Origin: Clostridia bacterium | GTDB lineage: Bacteria > Bacillota > DSM-521 > Neomoorellales > Neomoorellaceae | Length of the DNA: 5,136 bases | Reading direction: 5' to 3' | Assembly: GCA_012727745.1 (NCBI GenBank) | Contig: JAAYGJ010000104.1 | Coordinates: 1 to 5,136 of the forward strand | In this document: in pieces, positions 1 through 5,090 of the stretch | Layout of the letters: every line of letters begins with the position of its first letter | How positions within the stretch are numbered: the stretch's first letter is position 1 | The notes under the pieces: model-generated | The model's database searches: none | Seen by the model: the letters and a program-made list of their open reading frames with translations, nothing else | What the model was told of the DNA's origin: nothing | Position numbers and translations under genes: made by a program

Positions 1-26
1 CCTTCGACCTACTCGGCCATCTCTCC
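1..26 (-). tRNA. tRNA-Ser, second copy (5' part only, cut by window edge)
   Basis: Read on the minus strand from position 26, the sequence opens GGAGAGATGGCCGAGTAGG, which is a 7-nt acceptor strand, a TG/GG junction and the start of a D arm typical of class II bacterial tRNA-Ser. It lies only 11 nt after the CCA end of the upstream tRNA-Ser, so the two are almost certainly cut from one transcript. The anticodon lies outside the window. The GGAGAGA start most often belongs to tRNA-Ser(GCU) in Firmicutes, but that isoacceptor call is inference. Confidence 0.8.
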
Positions 27-37
27 ACGTTTATTAC

Positions 38-128
38 TGGCGGAGGGGGTGGGATTCGAACCCACGGTGCCCGCAAGAGCATCACTGGTTTTCAAGACCA
101 GCTCCTTAAACCGCTCGGACACCCCTCC
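38..128 (-). tRNA. tRNA-Ser (anticodon UGA)
   Basis: This is a complete class II tRNA with its CCA encoded in the DNA (38-40). The 7-bp acceptor stem is GGAGGGG/CCCCTCC, the discriminator base is G (41), and the T arm is GTGGG-TTCGAAT-CCCAC. The anticodon stem CTGGT/ACCAG encloses the loop CTTGAAA, which places the anticodon TGA at 94-92, decoding UCA and related UCN codons. The long variable arm folds as TGCTC-TTGC-GGGCA, the mark of serine/leucine-type tRNAs and an identity element for SerRS. It has its own strong promoter (144-173) and lies downstream of serS, so enzyme and substrate are neighbours. The G discriminator matters for judging which tRNA the T-box at the other end of the cluster can bind. 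Confidence 0.97.
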
Positions 129-143
129 AGACAAGGTATAGTT

Positions 144-173
144 ATTATAGCACAAGCATCTGATTGCTGTCAA
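144..173 (-). promoter_or_regulatory. Promoter of the tRNA-Ser genes
   Basis: On the minus strand a perfect -35 TTGACA (173-168) is followed by an 18-nt spacer and a perfect -10 TATAAT (149-144). A TGC immediately before the -10 makes it an extended -10 as well. Transcription would start near 137, about 9 nt before the mature 5' end of tRNA-Ser at 128. This is the strongest promoter in the window, as expected for a stable RNA gene, and it lets the tRNAs be made independently of serS. Confidence 0.9.
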
Positions 174-212
174 TCGACCTTGCAATATGATCATGTAGAT
201 GGCTCAAACCAT

Positions 213-248
213 AGGGGTAGCGCTTTTCAGGAAGCAAGCGCTACCCCT
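213..248. repeat. Perfect 13-bp inverted repeat between serS and tRNA-Ser
   Basis: Arms AGGGGTAGCGCTT (213-225) and AAGCGCTACCCCT (236-248) are exact reverse complements around a 10-nt loop. Each arm also contains the self-complementary hexamer AGCGCT. The stem would be very stable in RNA of either strand. It lies about 120 nt beyond the serS stop and about 40 nt before the -35 of the tRNA promoter, so it could end or stabilise the serS transcript. Neither strand carries a T-run after the stem, so it is not a standard intrinsic terminator. A small flanking repeat ATGG/CCAT (199-212) abuts it. The rest of the 129-365 gap shows no gene. Confidence 0.7.
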
Positions 249-365
249 TCTGGTATTGCAAAATTTTACATTGCTCATAAGAAAGACGAAAGTCCACAGA
301 TAAAAACAGCCTGGGTAGAAATAGCTCCAACTTGTCGGGACATGAAGCCGACAGGTTCGCAGGGG

Positions 366-1643
366 CTATTCGGGCCTGATAACTTCCAACCCGCCCATAT
401 ATGGCTTCAATGCTTTAGGAATGAGCACCGTGCCGTCCTTTTGCTGATAGTTTTCCAGAATAGCGGCAACGGTACGTCCTACTGCCACCCCTGATCCGTT
501 AAGGGTATGGACAAAGCGAGGCTTTTCTTTGGGGCCGGGGCGGAAGCGAATGCCAGCCCGGCGAGCTTGGAAATCTTCAAAATTGCTGCAGGAAGAAATC
601 TCCCTGTATGTAGCAGCACTGGGTAGCCAGACTTCCAAGTCATAGGTCTTGGCAGCTGAAAAGCCCAGATCGCCGGTGCTAAGCACTACTACCCGATAGG
701 GAAGGCCCAGAAGCTGCAAAACTTCTTCCGCATCCCGGGTTAATTTTTCTAGCTCTTCATAAGAATTCTCCGGACGGCTAAATTTGACCAGTTCTACCTT
801 ATTAAACTGGTGCTGGCGGATCAGGCCGCGGGTATCACGCCCGGCAGCCCCGGCTTCGGCCCGGAAGCAAGCACTATAAGCTACATGATAAATAGGCAGC
901 TGTTCCCCATCCAGGATTTCCCCGCTATAAAGATTGGTAACGGGGACCTCGGCAGTAGGTATCAGATAGTAGTCTGTTCCCTCTACATGGAACATATCGG
1001 CAGCAAATTTGGGTAATTGACCTGTGCCCACCATGCTGTTGCTGTTGACCATAAAGGGTGGAAAAATCTCGGTATATCCATGCTTAATGGTATGCAAGTC
1101 GAGCATGAAGTTTACCAGCGCCCTTTCCAGGCGCGCCCCGGCGCCCCGATAAAAAACGAACCGTGCGCCGGCAACCTTACTGCCCCGTTCGAAATCAATG
1201 ATATTGAGTTTTTCTGCTATTTCCCAGTGAGGCAAAGGCTCAAAGTCAAATTGGGGCAGCTCGCCCCAGCGGCGCACCTCTACGTTCGCGGTATCGTCCA
1301 AACCATCAGGCACTGATTCATGGGGGATATTGGGTATCGTTAATAACAACTGCTGCAATTCTTCTTCAGTGGTGCGAATAGCCTCATCCAGTTCTTTGAT
1401 CCGGTCCGCAACTTCGCGCATTGCTGCAATTAATTCTGTAGCATCCTGGCCCTTTTTCTTGCGCTGTGCCACTTCAGCCGATACCTGGTTACGTCTATTT
1501 TTCAAAGCCTCGGCCTCGACCAACAGCTCCCGGCGCCTGGAGTCCAGTTCCAAAAAATTATCCAACCCTGCTGTCAGGCCCCGGCGGGCCAGGCCAGCAG
1601 CTATCTTTTCTGGATTCTGGCGTATCACTTTAATGTCCAGCAA
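366..1643 (-). CDS. serS: Seryl-tRNA synthetase (SerRS)
   Basis: This cytoplasmic enzyme activates serine with ATP and charges tRNA-Ser (and tRNA-Sec where present). The 425-residue product is full length for the bacterial family. Residues about 30-105 form the charged, heptad-like antiparallel coiled-coil arm that grips the long variable arm of tRNA-Ser. The class II aminoacyl-tRNA synthetase core follows: motif 1 around 176-200, the serine-binding TAE loop (T230-E232), motif 2 with FRAEAG (260-265) and RQHQFNKVE (276-284), EISSCSN (348-354), and motif 3 NGSGVAVGRT (382-391). All expected catalytic residues are present. The start is TTG, chosen because MLDIKVIRQNPE is the usual SerRS N-terminus and GGGGAG lies 7 nt upstream. 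The stop is TAG. It follows serA in the same direction with a 92-nt gap that contains a probable promoter (1684-1712), so it may be read both from the T-box operon and on its own. Confidence 0.98.
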   Translation of the reverse strand: MLDIKVIRQNPEKIAAGLARRGLTAGLDNFLELDSRRRELLVEAEALKNRRNQVSAEVAQRKKKGQDATELIAAMREVADRIKELDEAIRTTEEELQQLLLTIPNIPHESVPDGLDDTANVEVRRWGELPQFDFEPLPHWEIAEKLNIIDFERGSKVAGARFVFYRGAGARLERALVNFMLDLHTIKHGYTEIFPPFMVNSNSMVGTGQLPKFAADMFHVEGTDYYLIPTAEVPVTNLYSGEILDGEQLPIYHVAYSACFRAEAGAAGRDTRGLIRQHQFNKVELVKFSRPENSYEELEKLTRDAEEVLQLLGLPYRVVVLSTGDLGFSAAKTYDLEVWLPSAATYREISSCSNFEDFQARRAGIRFRPGPKEKPRFVHTLNGSGVAVGRTVAAILENYQQKDGTVLIPKALKPYMGGLEVIRPE

Positions 1644-1650
1644 GAAAAGG

Positions 1651-1658
1651 CTCCCCTT
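1651..1658 (-). promoter_or_regulatory. Ribosome binding site fixing the TTG start of serS
   Basis: The minus strand reads AAGGGGAG, with GGGGAG ending 7 nt before the TTG at 1643-1641. The good match to the 16S anti-Shine-Dalgarno sequence and correct spacing support the non-ATG start over any internal codon. Confidence 0.8.
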
Positions 1659-1683
1659 TCATCCAGTTTATAACCACAATTGT

Positions 1684-1712
1684 ATTATGCCATAATTATC
1701 CGCCAGGAGCAA
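1684..1712 (-). promoter_or_regulatory. Probable secondary promoter upstream of serS
   Basis: In the gap between serA and serS the minus strand carries TTGCTC (1712-1707), a 17-nt spacer, and CATAAT (1689-1684) preceded by TGG, that is, an extended -10 that differs from consensus at one position. The -35 matches only TTG. Transcription would start near 1677, giving a short leader of about 35 nt. It would allow serS to be expressed when the upstream T-box is terminated, which makes sense for an essential synthetase. It is a sequence match only. Confidence 0.45.
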
Positions 1713-1735
1713 ATAAATCCAGCCCTTGCTTCATC

Positions 1736-3316
1736 CTAAAGGTGAATATAGCGGATATCAAGGACCCCATCTACCTGCCGCAGGGCGTTAAGAGTATCCC
1801 GGGGCACGGCACTATCGATTCGCATCAGCATTACGGCTTCTCCGCCGCGCTCACGACGGCCCACCTGCATGCCCGCAATGTTGATACCCTCATCGCCAAT
1901 GATCATCGCTACCGGGCCAACTATGCGGGGACGGTCTATATGGGGCACCACCAGCATGTGCCCTTCAGGTGTAGCATCAACGCTAAAGCCGTCCAGGTTT
2001 ACAATCCTTAGCTCACCTGCCTGGTCTACTGTGCCGGCAAGGTGGTGACTTTCCCGCCGTCCCTGGACTTTGACACTAATCAAGTTGGCGAAATACTTCA
2101 TCTCCCGGCTCTTATTTTCCTGAATGCGGATGCCGCGTTTTTTAGCAAGTAGAGGGGCATTAACATAGTTTACCGCATCAGCCAATAAAGGACGTAGTAA
2201 GCCTTTCAAAAAAGAATTGTTTACCGGGGCCAGGTCATGCTCAGCCAGTTCGCCGTTAAAATTCATTTCTACCGACAGGATAGGGCCCTCCATTAGCTGG
2301 ACAATAAAGCTACCTAGCTTTTCGGCCAGTTGCAAATAAGGATGTAAAACCTCGGCCACATGTCCCCGCATAACCGGGATATTGACGGCGTTAAGCACCG
2401 GATCCCCTTTAAGGCAGCGGATAACGTCCTGAGCTACCTCCACCGATACCGCTGCCTGGGCTTCCTCCGTCGAAGCACCCAGATGGGGGGTAAGAATCAC
2501 ATTATCTAACGATTGCAGGGGGCTGGTCTTTAAGGGTTCTTGTTCAAATACATCCAGCGCCGCCCCGGCCAGACGACCTTCCTGCAAAGCCTCATAGAGC
2601 GCATTTTCGTCGATAATACCACCACGGGCCACATTCAATACTCTGGCACCGGGCTTTAAGAGCTTTATTTCTTCAGCGCTCAAGATATACCGGGTATCTT
2701 TGGTCAGGGGCAGGTGGAAAGTAAGAAAATCGGCTTCTTTATATACTTCCTCCAGGGAAGTAAGCTCTACTTCCAGACGTCCGAGTTGGTCAAGATTAAC
2801 GTAGGGGTCATAGGCTATAACCCGCATCTCCAGTCCCCGGGCCCGGCGCGCTACCTCGCGCCCGATCTTGCCCATACCGATAACGCCTAGAGTTTTACCC
2901 CGTAATTCTACGCCAAGGTATTTTTTCTTATCCCAAACACCCTGTTTTAAAGCAGCATTGGCCTGGGGGATGTTGCGCGCCAGGGCCATCATCATAGCAA
3001 TGGTATGTTCGGCAGCAGCAACTGTGTTCCCTTCCGGCGCATTAACAACTACAATCCCCTTCTCGGTGGCGGCTGCAATATCGATATTATCAGTGCCAAC
3101 ACCGGCCCGGCCGATGATCTTTAGTTTTTTAGCTGCATCGATAGCTCCAGCAGTCACTTTGGTACCGCTACGGACTAATAGGGCTTCATAGTCTTTCTGC
3201 AGGGCTTCCTTTAACTCTGCTTCATTCATTTTACCGCGGGCGGTAACTTCCATTCCGGCTTCGCGCAATATATCCAGTCCCCGCTTATCTATTCCATCCA
3301 GAGCCAGAACGCGCAT
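1736..3316 (-). CDS. serA: D-3-phosphoglycerate dehydrogenase (long form, with ACT domain)
   Basis: This enzyme oxidises 3-phosphoglycerate to 3-phosphohydroxypyruvate with NAD, the first step of the phosphorylated serine pathway. The 526 residues match the long form of the family. An N-terminal half substrate domain (1 to about 100) carries RSGTKV (49-54) and GRAGVGTDN (69-77). The Rossmann NAD domain has GMGKIG (147-152) and the adenosine-ribose-binding D170. The catalytic set is R231 (in NVARGG), E260 (in DVFEQEP) and H278 (in TPHLGAST). The intervening ASB domain (about 320-445) and C-terminal ACT domain (about 452-526) are the usual place of serine feedback. In the ACT loop the usual DRPG is DRPR (R464). 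The start is ATG, with GGGAGGG 7 nt upstream (3324-3330); the stop is TAG. It lies 107 nt after the aminotransferase with no terminator between them, so it is probably in the same T-box-controlled transcript. Confidence 0.97.
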   Translation of the reverse strand: MRVLALDGIDKRGLDILREAGMEVTARGKMNEAELKEALQKDYEALLVRSGTKVTAGAIDAAKKLKIIGRAGVGTDNIDIAAATEKGIVVVNAPEGNTVAAAEHTIAMMMALARNIPQANAALKQGVWDKKKYLGVELRGKTLGVIGMGKIGREVARRARGLEMRVIAYDPYVNLDQLGRLEVELTSLEEVYKEADFLTFHLPLTKDTRYILSAEEIKLLKPGARVLNVARGGIIDENALYEALQEGRLAGAALDVFEQEPLKTSPLQSLDNVILTPHLGASTEEAQAAVSVEVAQDVIRCLKGDPVLNAVNIPVMRGHVAEVLHPYLQLAEKLGSFIVQLMEGPILSVEMNFNGELAEHDLAPVNNSFLKGLLRPLLADAVNYVNAPLLAKKRGIRIQENKSREMKYFANLISVKVQGRRESHHLAGTVDQAGELRIVNLDGFSVDATPEGHMLVVPHIDRPRIVGPVAMIIGDEGINIAGMQVGRRERGGEAVMLMRIDSAVPRDTLNALRQVDGVLDIRYIHL

Positions 3317-3423
3317 TTTTTTACCCTCCCCATTTTAAAATCTGTGTTTCAGGTTTATCTTAATCAGTTAGGCTATACCCCCGGGCAACAATTTAAAGCC
3401 CAGTTTCCCTATTTGCGTTTCAT

Positions 3424-4611
3424 TTAACGCCCTTGCTTATTTAAGCCTGCCTGTAATACTTCTCTGGCTGCAGCTACTCCTGCGCCGGGTTCAACTGCCA
3501 TCCCGGCATCGACAAGCACTGCTTCCAGAGCCGCGAGGGCAGCAAAGAGTTCTGCAAAGCTAACATATCCAAGGTGACCGATACGGAATATTTTATCCTT
3601 AACCTTACTCTGGCCACCAGCCACTACAATACCGAATTTCTCTAACAAAGGTTTCCTTATATCGGCAGGTTTCATGCCCTCAGGCACCATTACAGCGGTG
3701 ACCGCCGGTGAGGCCACCTCATCAGCGGCTAATAACTCAAGGCCCAGGGCACGGACTCCGGCTCTTACCATGTCCCGCATCAGAGCATGGCGGGCAATGC
3801 TGGCCGGCAGAGTTTCTTCCTGCAAGAGGCGTAAAGATTCTTTTAGGCCAAAGAAAATAGCTACCGCCGGTGTATAAGGTGTCGAACCCTTGTTATGCAA
3901 AAATTCTCTGGCTGCCAGGAGGTTTAAGTAAAAGCTCCTGTTCTGGCAACGTTCAGCCACCTGCCAAGCACGCTCATTGACAGCCAGCATGCTTAACCCG
4001 GGAGGCAGCATAAAAGCTTTTTGCGAACCTGCGATTGCCACATCCACATTCCAATTATCCGTCTGAAAATCAGCGGCTACCAGACCACTAATGCAGTCCA
4101 CTATTAGTAATGCCGGGTGGTTGCCGCGGGCACGGCTGATTGCCTCAATATCATTCAGCACCCCAGTGGAAGTCTCGTTATGCTGCACCAGGACAGCTTT
4201 TATCTCATGCTTGGTGTCTGCTTGTAAACGTTCTGCTACGGCCTGGGGATCGGCAGCCTGGCCGTAAGGGAAGCTCATAACTTCCACGTCTACCCCAAAG
4301 GTCTTGCATATTTTAGCAAAACGCTCGCCGAAATTACCAATAGATACTACCAGCGCCTTCTCGCCTGGAGATATAAAGTTGGTCACAGCCGCTTCCATGC
4401 CGCCTGTACCGGAAGCGGTTAAAATAACTACTTCTGACCGGGTCTGGAAAACTTCTTTCAGCCCTGCTGTTACTTCTTTAAGCAAAGCCTTGAACTCAGG
4501 ACCCCGGTGGTTGATAGCAGGTTGGGCCATGGCCAGAGCTACCTGTGGTGGTATCTGGGTCGGTCCTGGTAGGAGTAGTATTTGTTTGTCTATCGTTTGT
4601 TTGTCCATCAT
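3424..4611 (-). CDS. Class V aminotransferase, alanine-glyoxylate / serine-pyruvate type
   Basis: This is a PLP enzyme of fold type I, 395 residues. It shows the LLLPGPT N-terminal motif (12-18), NHRGPEF (34-40), the phosphate-binding ASGTGGME (66-73), HNETSTG (144-150), D172 in VDCISG (PLP ring nitrogen), the Schiff-base lysine K198 in GSQKA, and the substrate-carboxylate arginine R343 in RIGHLG. This pattern belongs to the AGT-like group (alanine-glyoxylate, serine-glyoxylate, serine-pyruvate) and not to classical SerC, although both are class V. Directly upstream of serA, its likely job is transamination in serine or glycine synthesis, for example 3-phosphohydroxypyruvate to phosphoserine, as reported for AGT-like enzymes in methanogens, or glyoxylate to glycine. 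The sequence does not decide between these. Two adjacent ATGs occur; the first has AAAGGA 9 nt upstream. It is the first gene after the T-box leader. The N-terminus holds a short DKQ repeat. Confidence 0.92.
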   Translation of the reverse strand: MMDKQTIDKQILLLPGPTQIPPQVALAMAQPAINHRGPEFKALLKEVTAGLKEVFQTRSEVVILTASGTGGMEAAVTNFISPGEKALVVSIGNFGERFAKICKTFGVDVEVMSFPYGQAADPQAVAERLQADTKHEIKAVLVQHNETSTGVLNDIEAISRARGNHPALLIVDCISGLVAADFQTDNWNVDVAIAGSQKAFMLPPGLSMLAVNERAWQVAERCQNRSFYLNLLAAREFLHNKGSTPYTPAVAIFFGLKESLRLLQEETLPASIARHALMRDMVRAGVRALGLELLAADEVASPAVTAVMVPEGMKPADIRKPLLEKFGIVVAGGQSKVKDKIFRIGHLGYVSFAELFAALAALEAVLVDAGMAVEPGAGVAAAREVLQAGLNKQGR

Positions 4612-4620
4612 TAGAATTCA

Positions 4621-4626
4621 TCCTTT
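4621..4626 (-). promoter_or_regulatory. Ribosome binding site of the aminotransferase gene
   Basis: AAAGGA on the minus strand ends 9 nt before the first of two tandem ATG codons (4611-4609 and 4608-4606). The spacing favours the first ATG; the second would be 12 nt away. Confidence 0.7.
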
Positions 4627-4681
4627 CTTGAAAGCTTTTTGTCAATAATACGATTATAGCTGTGTTTCCCCTTATTATTTG

Positions 4682-4717
4682 CAGTTGTTTGCTAAAAGAA
4701 CCCTAGGGGTCCAACTG
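4682..4717 (-). repeat. Nested hairpin in the leader downstream of the T-box
   Basis: An outer stem CAGTTG (4717-4712)/CAACTG (4687-4682) encloses an inner stem ACCC/GGGT closed by a CTA loop (4710-4700). In an alternative pairing, GGACCC (4712-4707) with GGGTTC (4703-4698) is followed directly by TTTT (4697-4694), a weak terminator-like shape. Its function is unknown; it may be a second control point or chance. Confidence 0.35.
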
Positions 4718-4788
4718 GGGATCTGCGACAAACTCTCATATTGCATCGAACCACCTACTTTCCGATGAACTTGCACTAAATACTAAAC

Positions 4789-4824
4789 AAAAAACTCTCT
4801 TCCCTTAGCAAAAGGGACGAGAGT
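4789..4824 (-). terminator. Intrinsic terminator of the T-box leader
   Basis: On the minus strand ACTCTC (4824-4819) pairs with GAGAGT (4799-4794), and TCCCTT (4817-4812) pairs with AAGGGA (4806-4801), around a TTGCT loop with one G/A mismatch in the stem. A T-run (4794-4789) follows. The TCCCTT strand is also needed to pair with the AGGG of the T-box, so terminator and antiterminator exclude each other. Confidence 0.95.
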
Positions 4825-4830
4825 CTTTAC

Positions 4831-4845
4831 CCGCGGTACCACCCT
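4831..4845 (-). promoter_or_regulatory. T-box core / antiterminator 5' strand with UGGU bulge
   Basis: AGGGTGGTACCGCGG is the conserved T-box sequence. AGGG pairs with CCCT (4816-4813) to make the antiterminator. The bulge TGGT (4841-4838) pairs with the tRNA acceptor NCCA end; its fourth base T calls for an A discriminator. Confidence 0.95.
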
Positions 4846-4950
4846 ATTTGGCCAGGACTTAAGACGCCTTCCTGGCCCTCTCTTCATGCATAACGGACAT
4901 GACCGCACCGGCTTATTCCTGTCAGGATTTCTCACCGGTTACTCAGGGGT

Positions 4951-4953
4951 GCC
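4951..4953 (-). promoter_or_regulatory. Probable T-box specifier codon GGC (Gly)
   Basis: The triplet immediately before the A that leads into the CCCCTGAG strand of lower Stem I is GGC, the place where known T-boxes carry their codon (pattern GAA-NNN-A). Other frames give AGG (Arg) or GCA (Ala), which fit the loop geometry less well. No serine codon is available in the loop. Confidence 0.6.
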
Positions 4954-5061
4954 TCTCGGCAGCCTCCGGGCTGGTTCCCACCTACCACCAGCTCTCTCGC
5001 CCACCGGAACGGACAGCCGACTGTCCCCCTCATCGCTTTAACATAACTAATTTTAGGTAGT

Positions 5062-5090
5062 ATGATAGCATAACCTTACAGGTAATGCAA
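5062..5090 (-). promoter_or_regulatory. Promoter of the T-box leader and aminotransferase-serA genes
   Basis: On the minus strand TTGCAT (5090-5085), a 17-nt spacer, and TATCAT (5067-5062) preceded by TGC give a good extended -10 with a partial -35. Transcription would begin near 5055, about 20 nt before the K-turn of Stem I. A hyphenated palindrome TTACAGGTAA (5076-5085) falls in the spacer. Nothing else recognisable lies between here and the window end at 5136. Confidence 0.7.

Larger units (their letters stand above)
4612..4788 (-). other. Post-terminator spacer of the T-box leader, no gene
   Basis: These 177 bases lie between the T-run of the T-box terminator and the aminotransferase start, longer than the few tens of bases often seen at this place. 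I find no convincing open reading frame. It holds a nested inverted repeat (4682-4717), a small hairpin CATCG/CGATG near 4745-4770, an isolated TATAAT (4658-4653) without a matching -35, and the ribosome binding site at its end. Confidence 0.6.
4789..5040 (-). promoter_or_regulatory. T-box riboswitch leader (specifier reads GGC, glycine)
   Basis: The leader senses the uncharged form of one tRNA and lets transcription pass into the aminotransferase-serA genes. In order on the minus strand: the K-turn GATGA (5034-5030); lower stem GGGG/CCCC (5029-5025 with 4949-4946); AGAGA bulge region before 4992; apical stem GCTGGT/ACCAGC (4992-4987 with 4975-4970); the 3' specifier loop AGAGGCA; then CCCCTGAG. 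A Stem II region has ACCGG/CCGGT. A CCGTTA-containing element (about 4895-4885) resembles the Stem IIA/B pseudoknot. Stem III is a perfect GGCCAGGA/TCCTGGCC (4877-4870 with 4857-4850). The T-box core AGGGTGGTACCGCGG (4845-4831) and the terminator complete it. Aligned from memory with the glyQS T-box, whose 3' loop is GAAGGCA, the specifier is GGC at 4953-4951. The class call is certain; the tRNA specificity is less so. Confidence 0.95.

Noticed and set aside
9..194. Minus-strand open frame of 61 codons
   Set aside because: It covers the tRNA promoter, the whole tRNA-Ser and part of the second tRNA, so it is a chance frame over RNA genes.
331..355. Hairpin CTTGTCGG/CCGACAGG just after the serS stop as a terminator
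   Set aside because: The stem is 8 bp with one G-U pair, and the minus strand after it is not T-rich; a T5 run near 302-306 is too far away and has no good stem of its own.
180..494. Plus-strand open frame of 104 codons starting in the serS-tRNA gap
   Set aside because: It runs through the inverted repeat and into the antisense of the serS 3' end, has no ribosome binding site I can see, and its composition is not protein-like.
3381..3403. Hairpin CCGGGC/GCCCAG between the aminotransferase and serA
   Set aside because: It has only 6 bp with one wobble pair and no T-run, so it does not support a transcription end between the two genes.
4640..4645. TTGACA before the aminotransferase as a -35 box
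   Set aside because: At 17-nt spacing the -10 would be ATGAAT, a poor match lying almost on the start codon, leaving no room for a ribosome binding site in the transcript.
4951..4956. Serine specifier (AGC) in the T-box
   Set aside because: The sequence is AGGC, not AGC; no serine codon fits the loop without deleting a base, and the UGGU bulge does not match the G discriminator of tRNA-Ser.
5076..5085. Palindrome TTACAGGTAA in the spacer of the T-box promoter as a repressor operator
   Set aside because: It is only two 4-bp half sites around 2 nt, a length expected by chance, and there is no second copy nearby.
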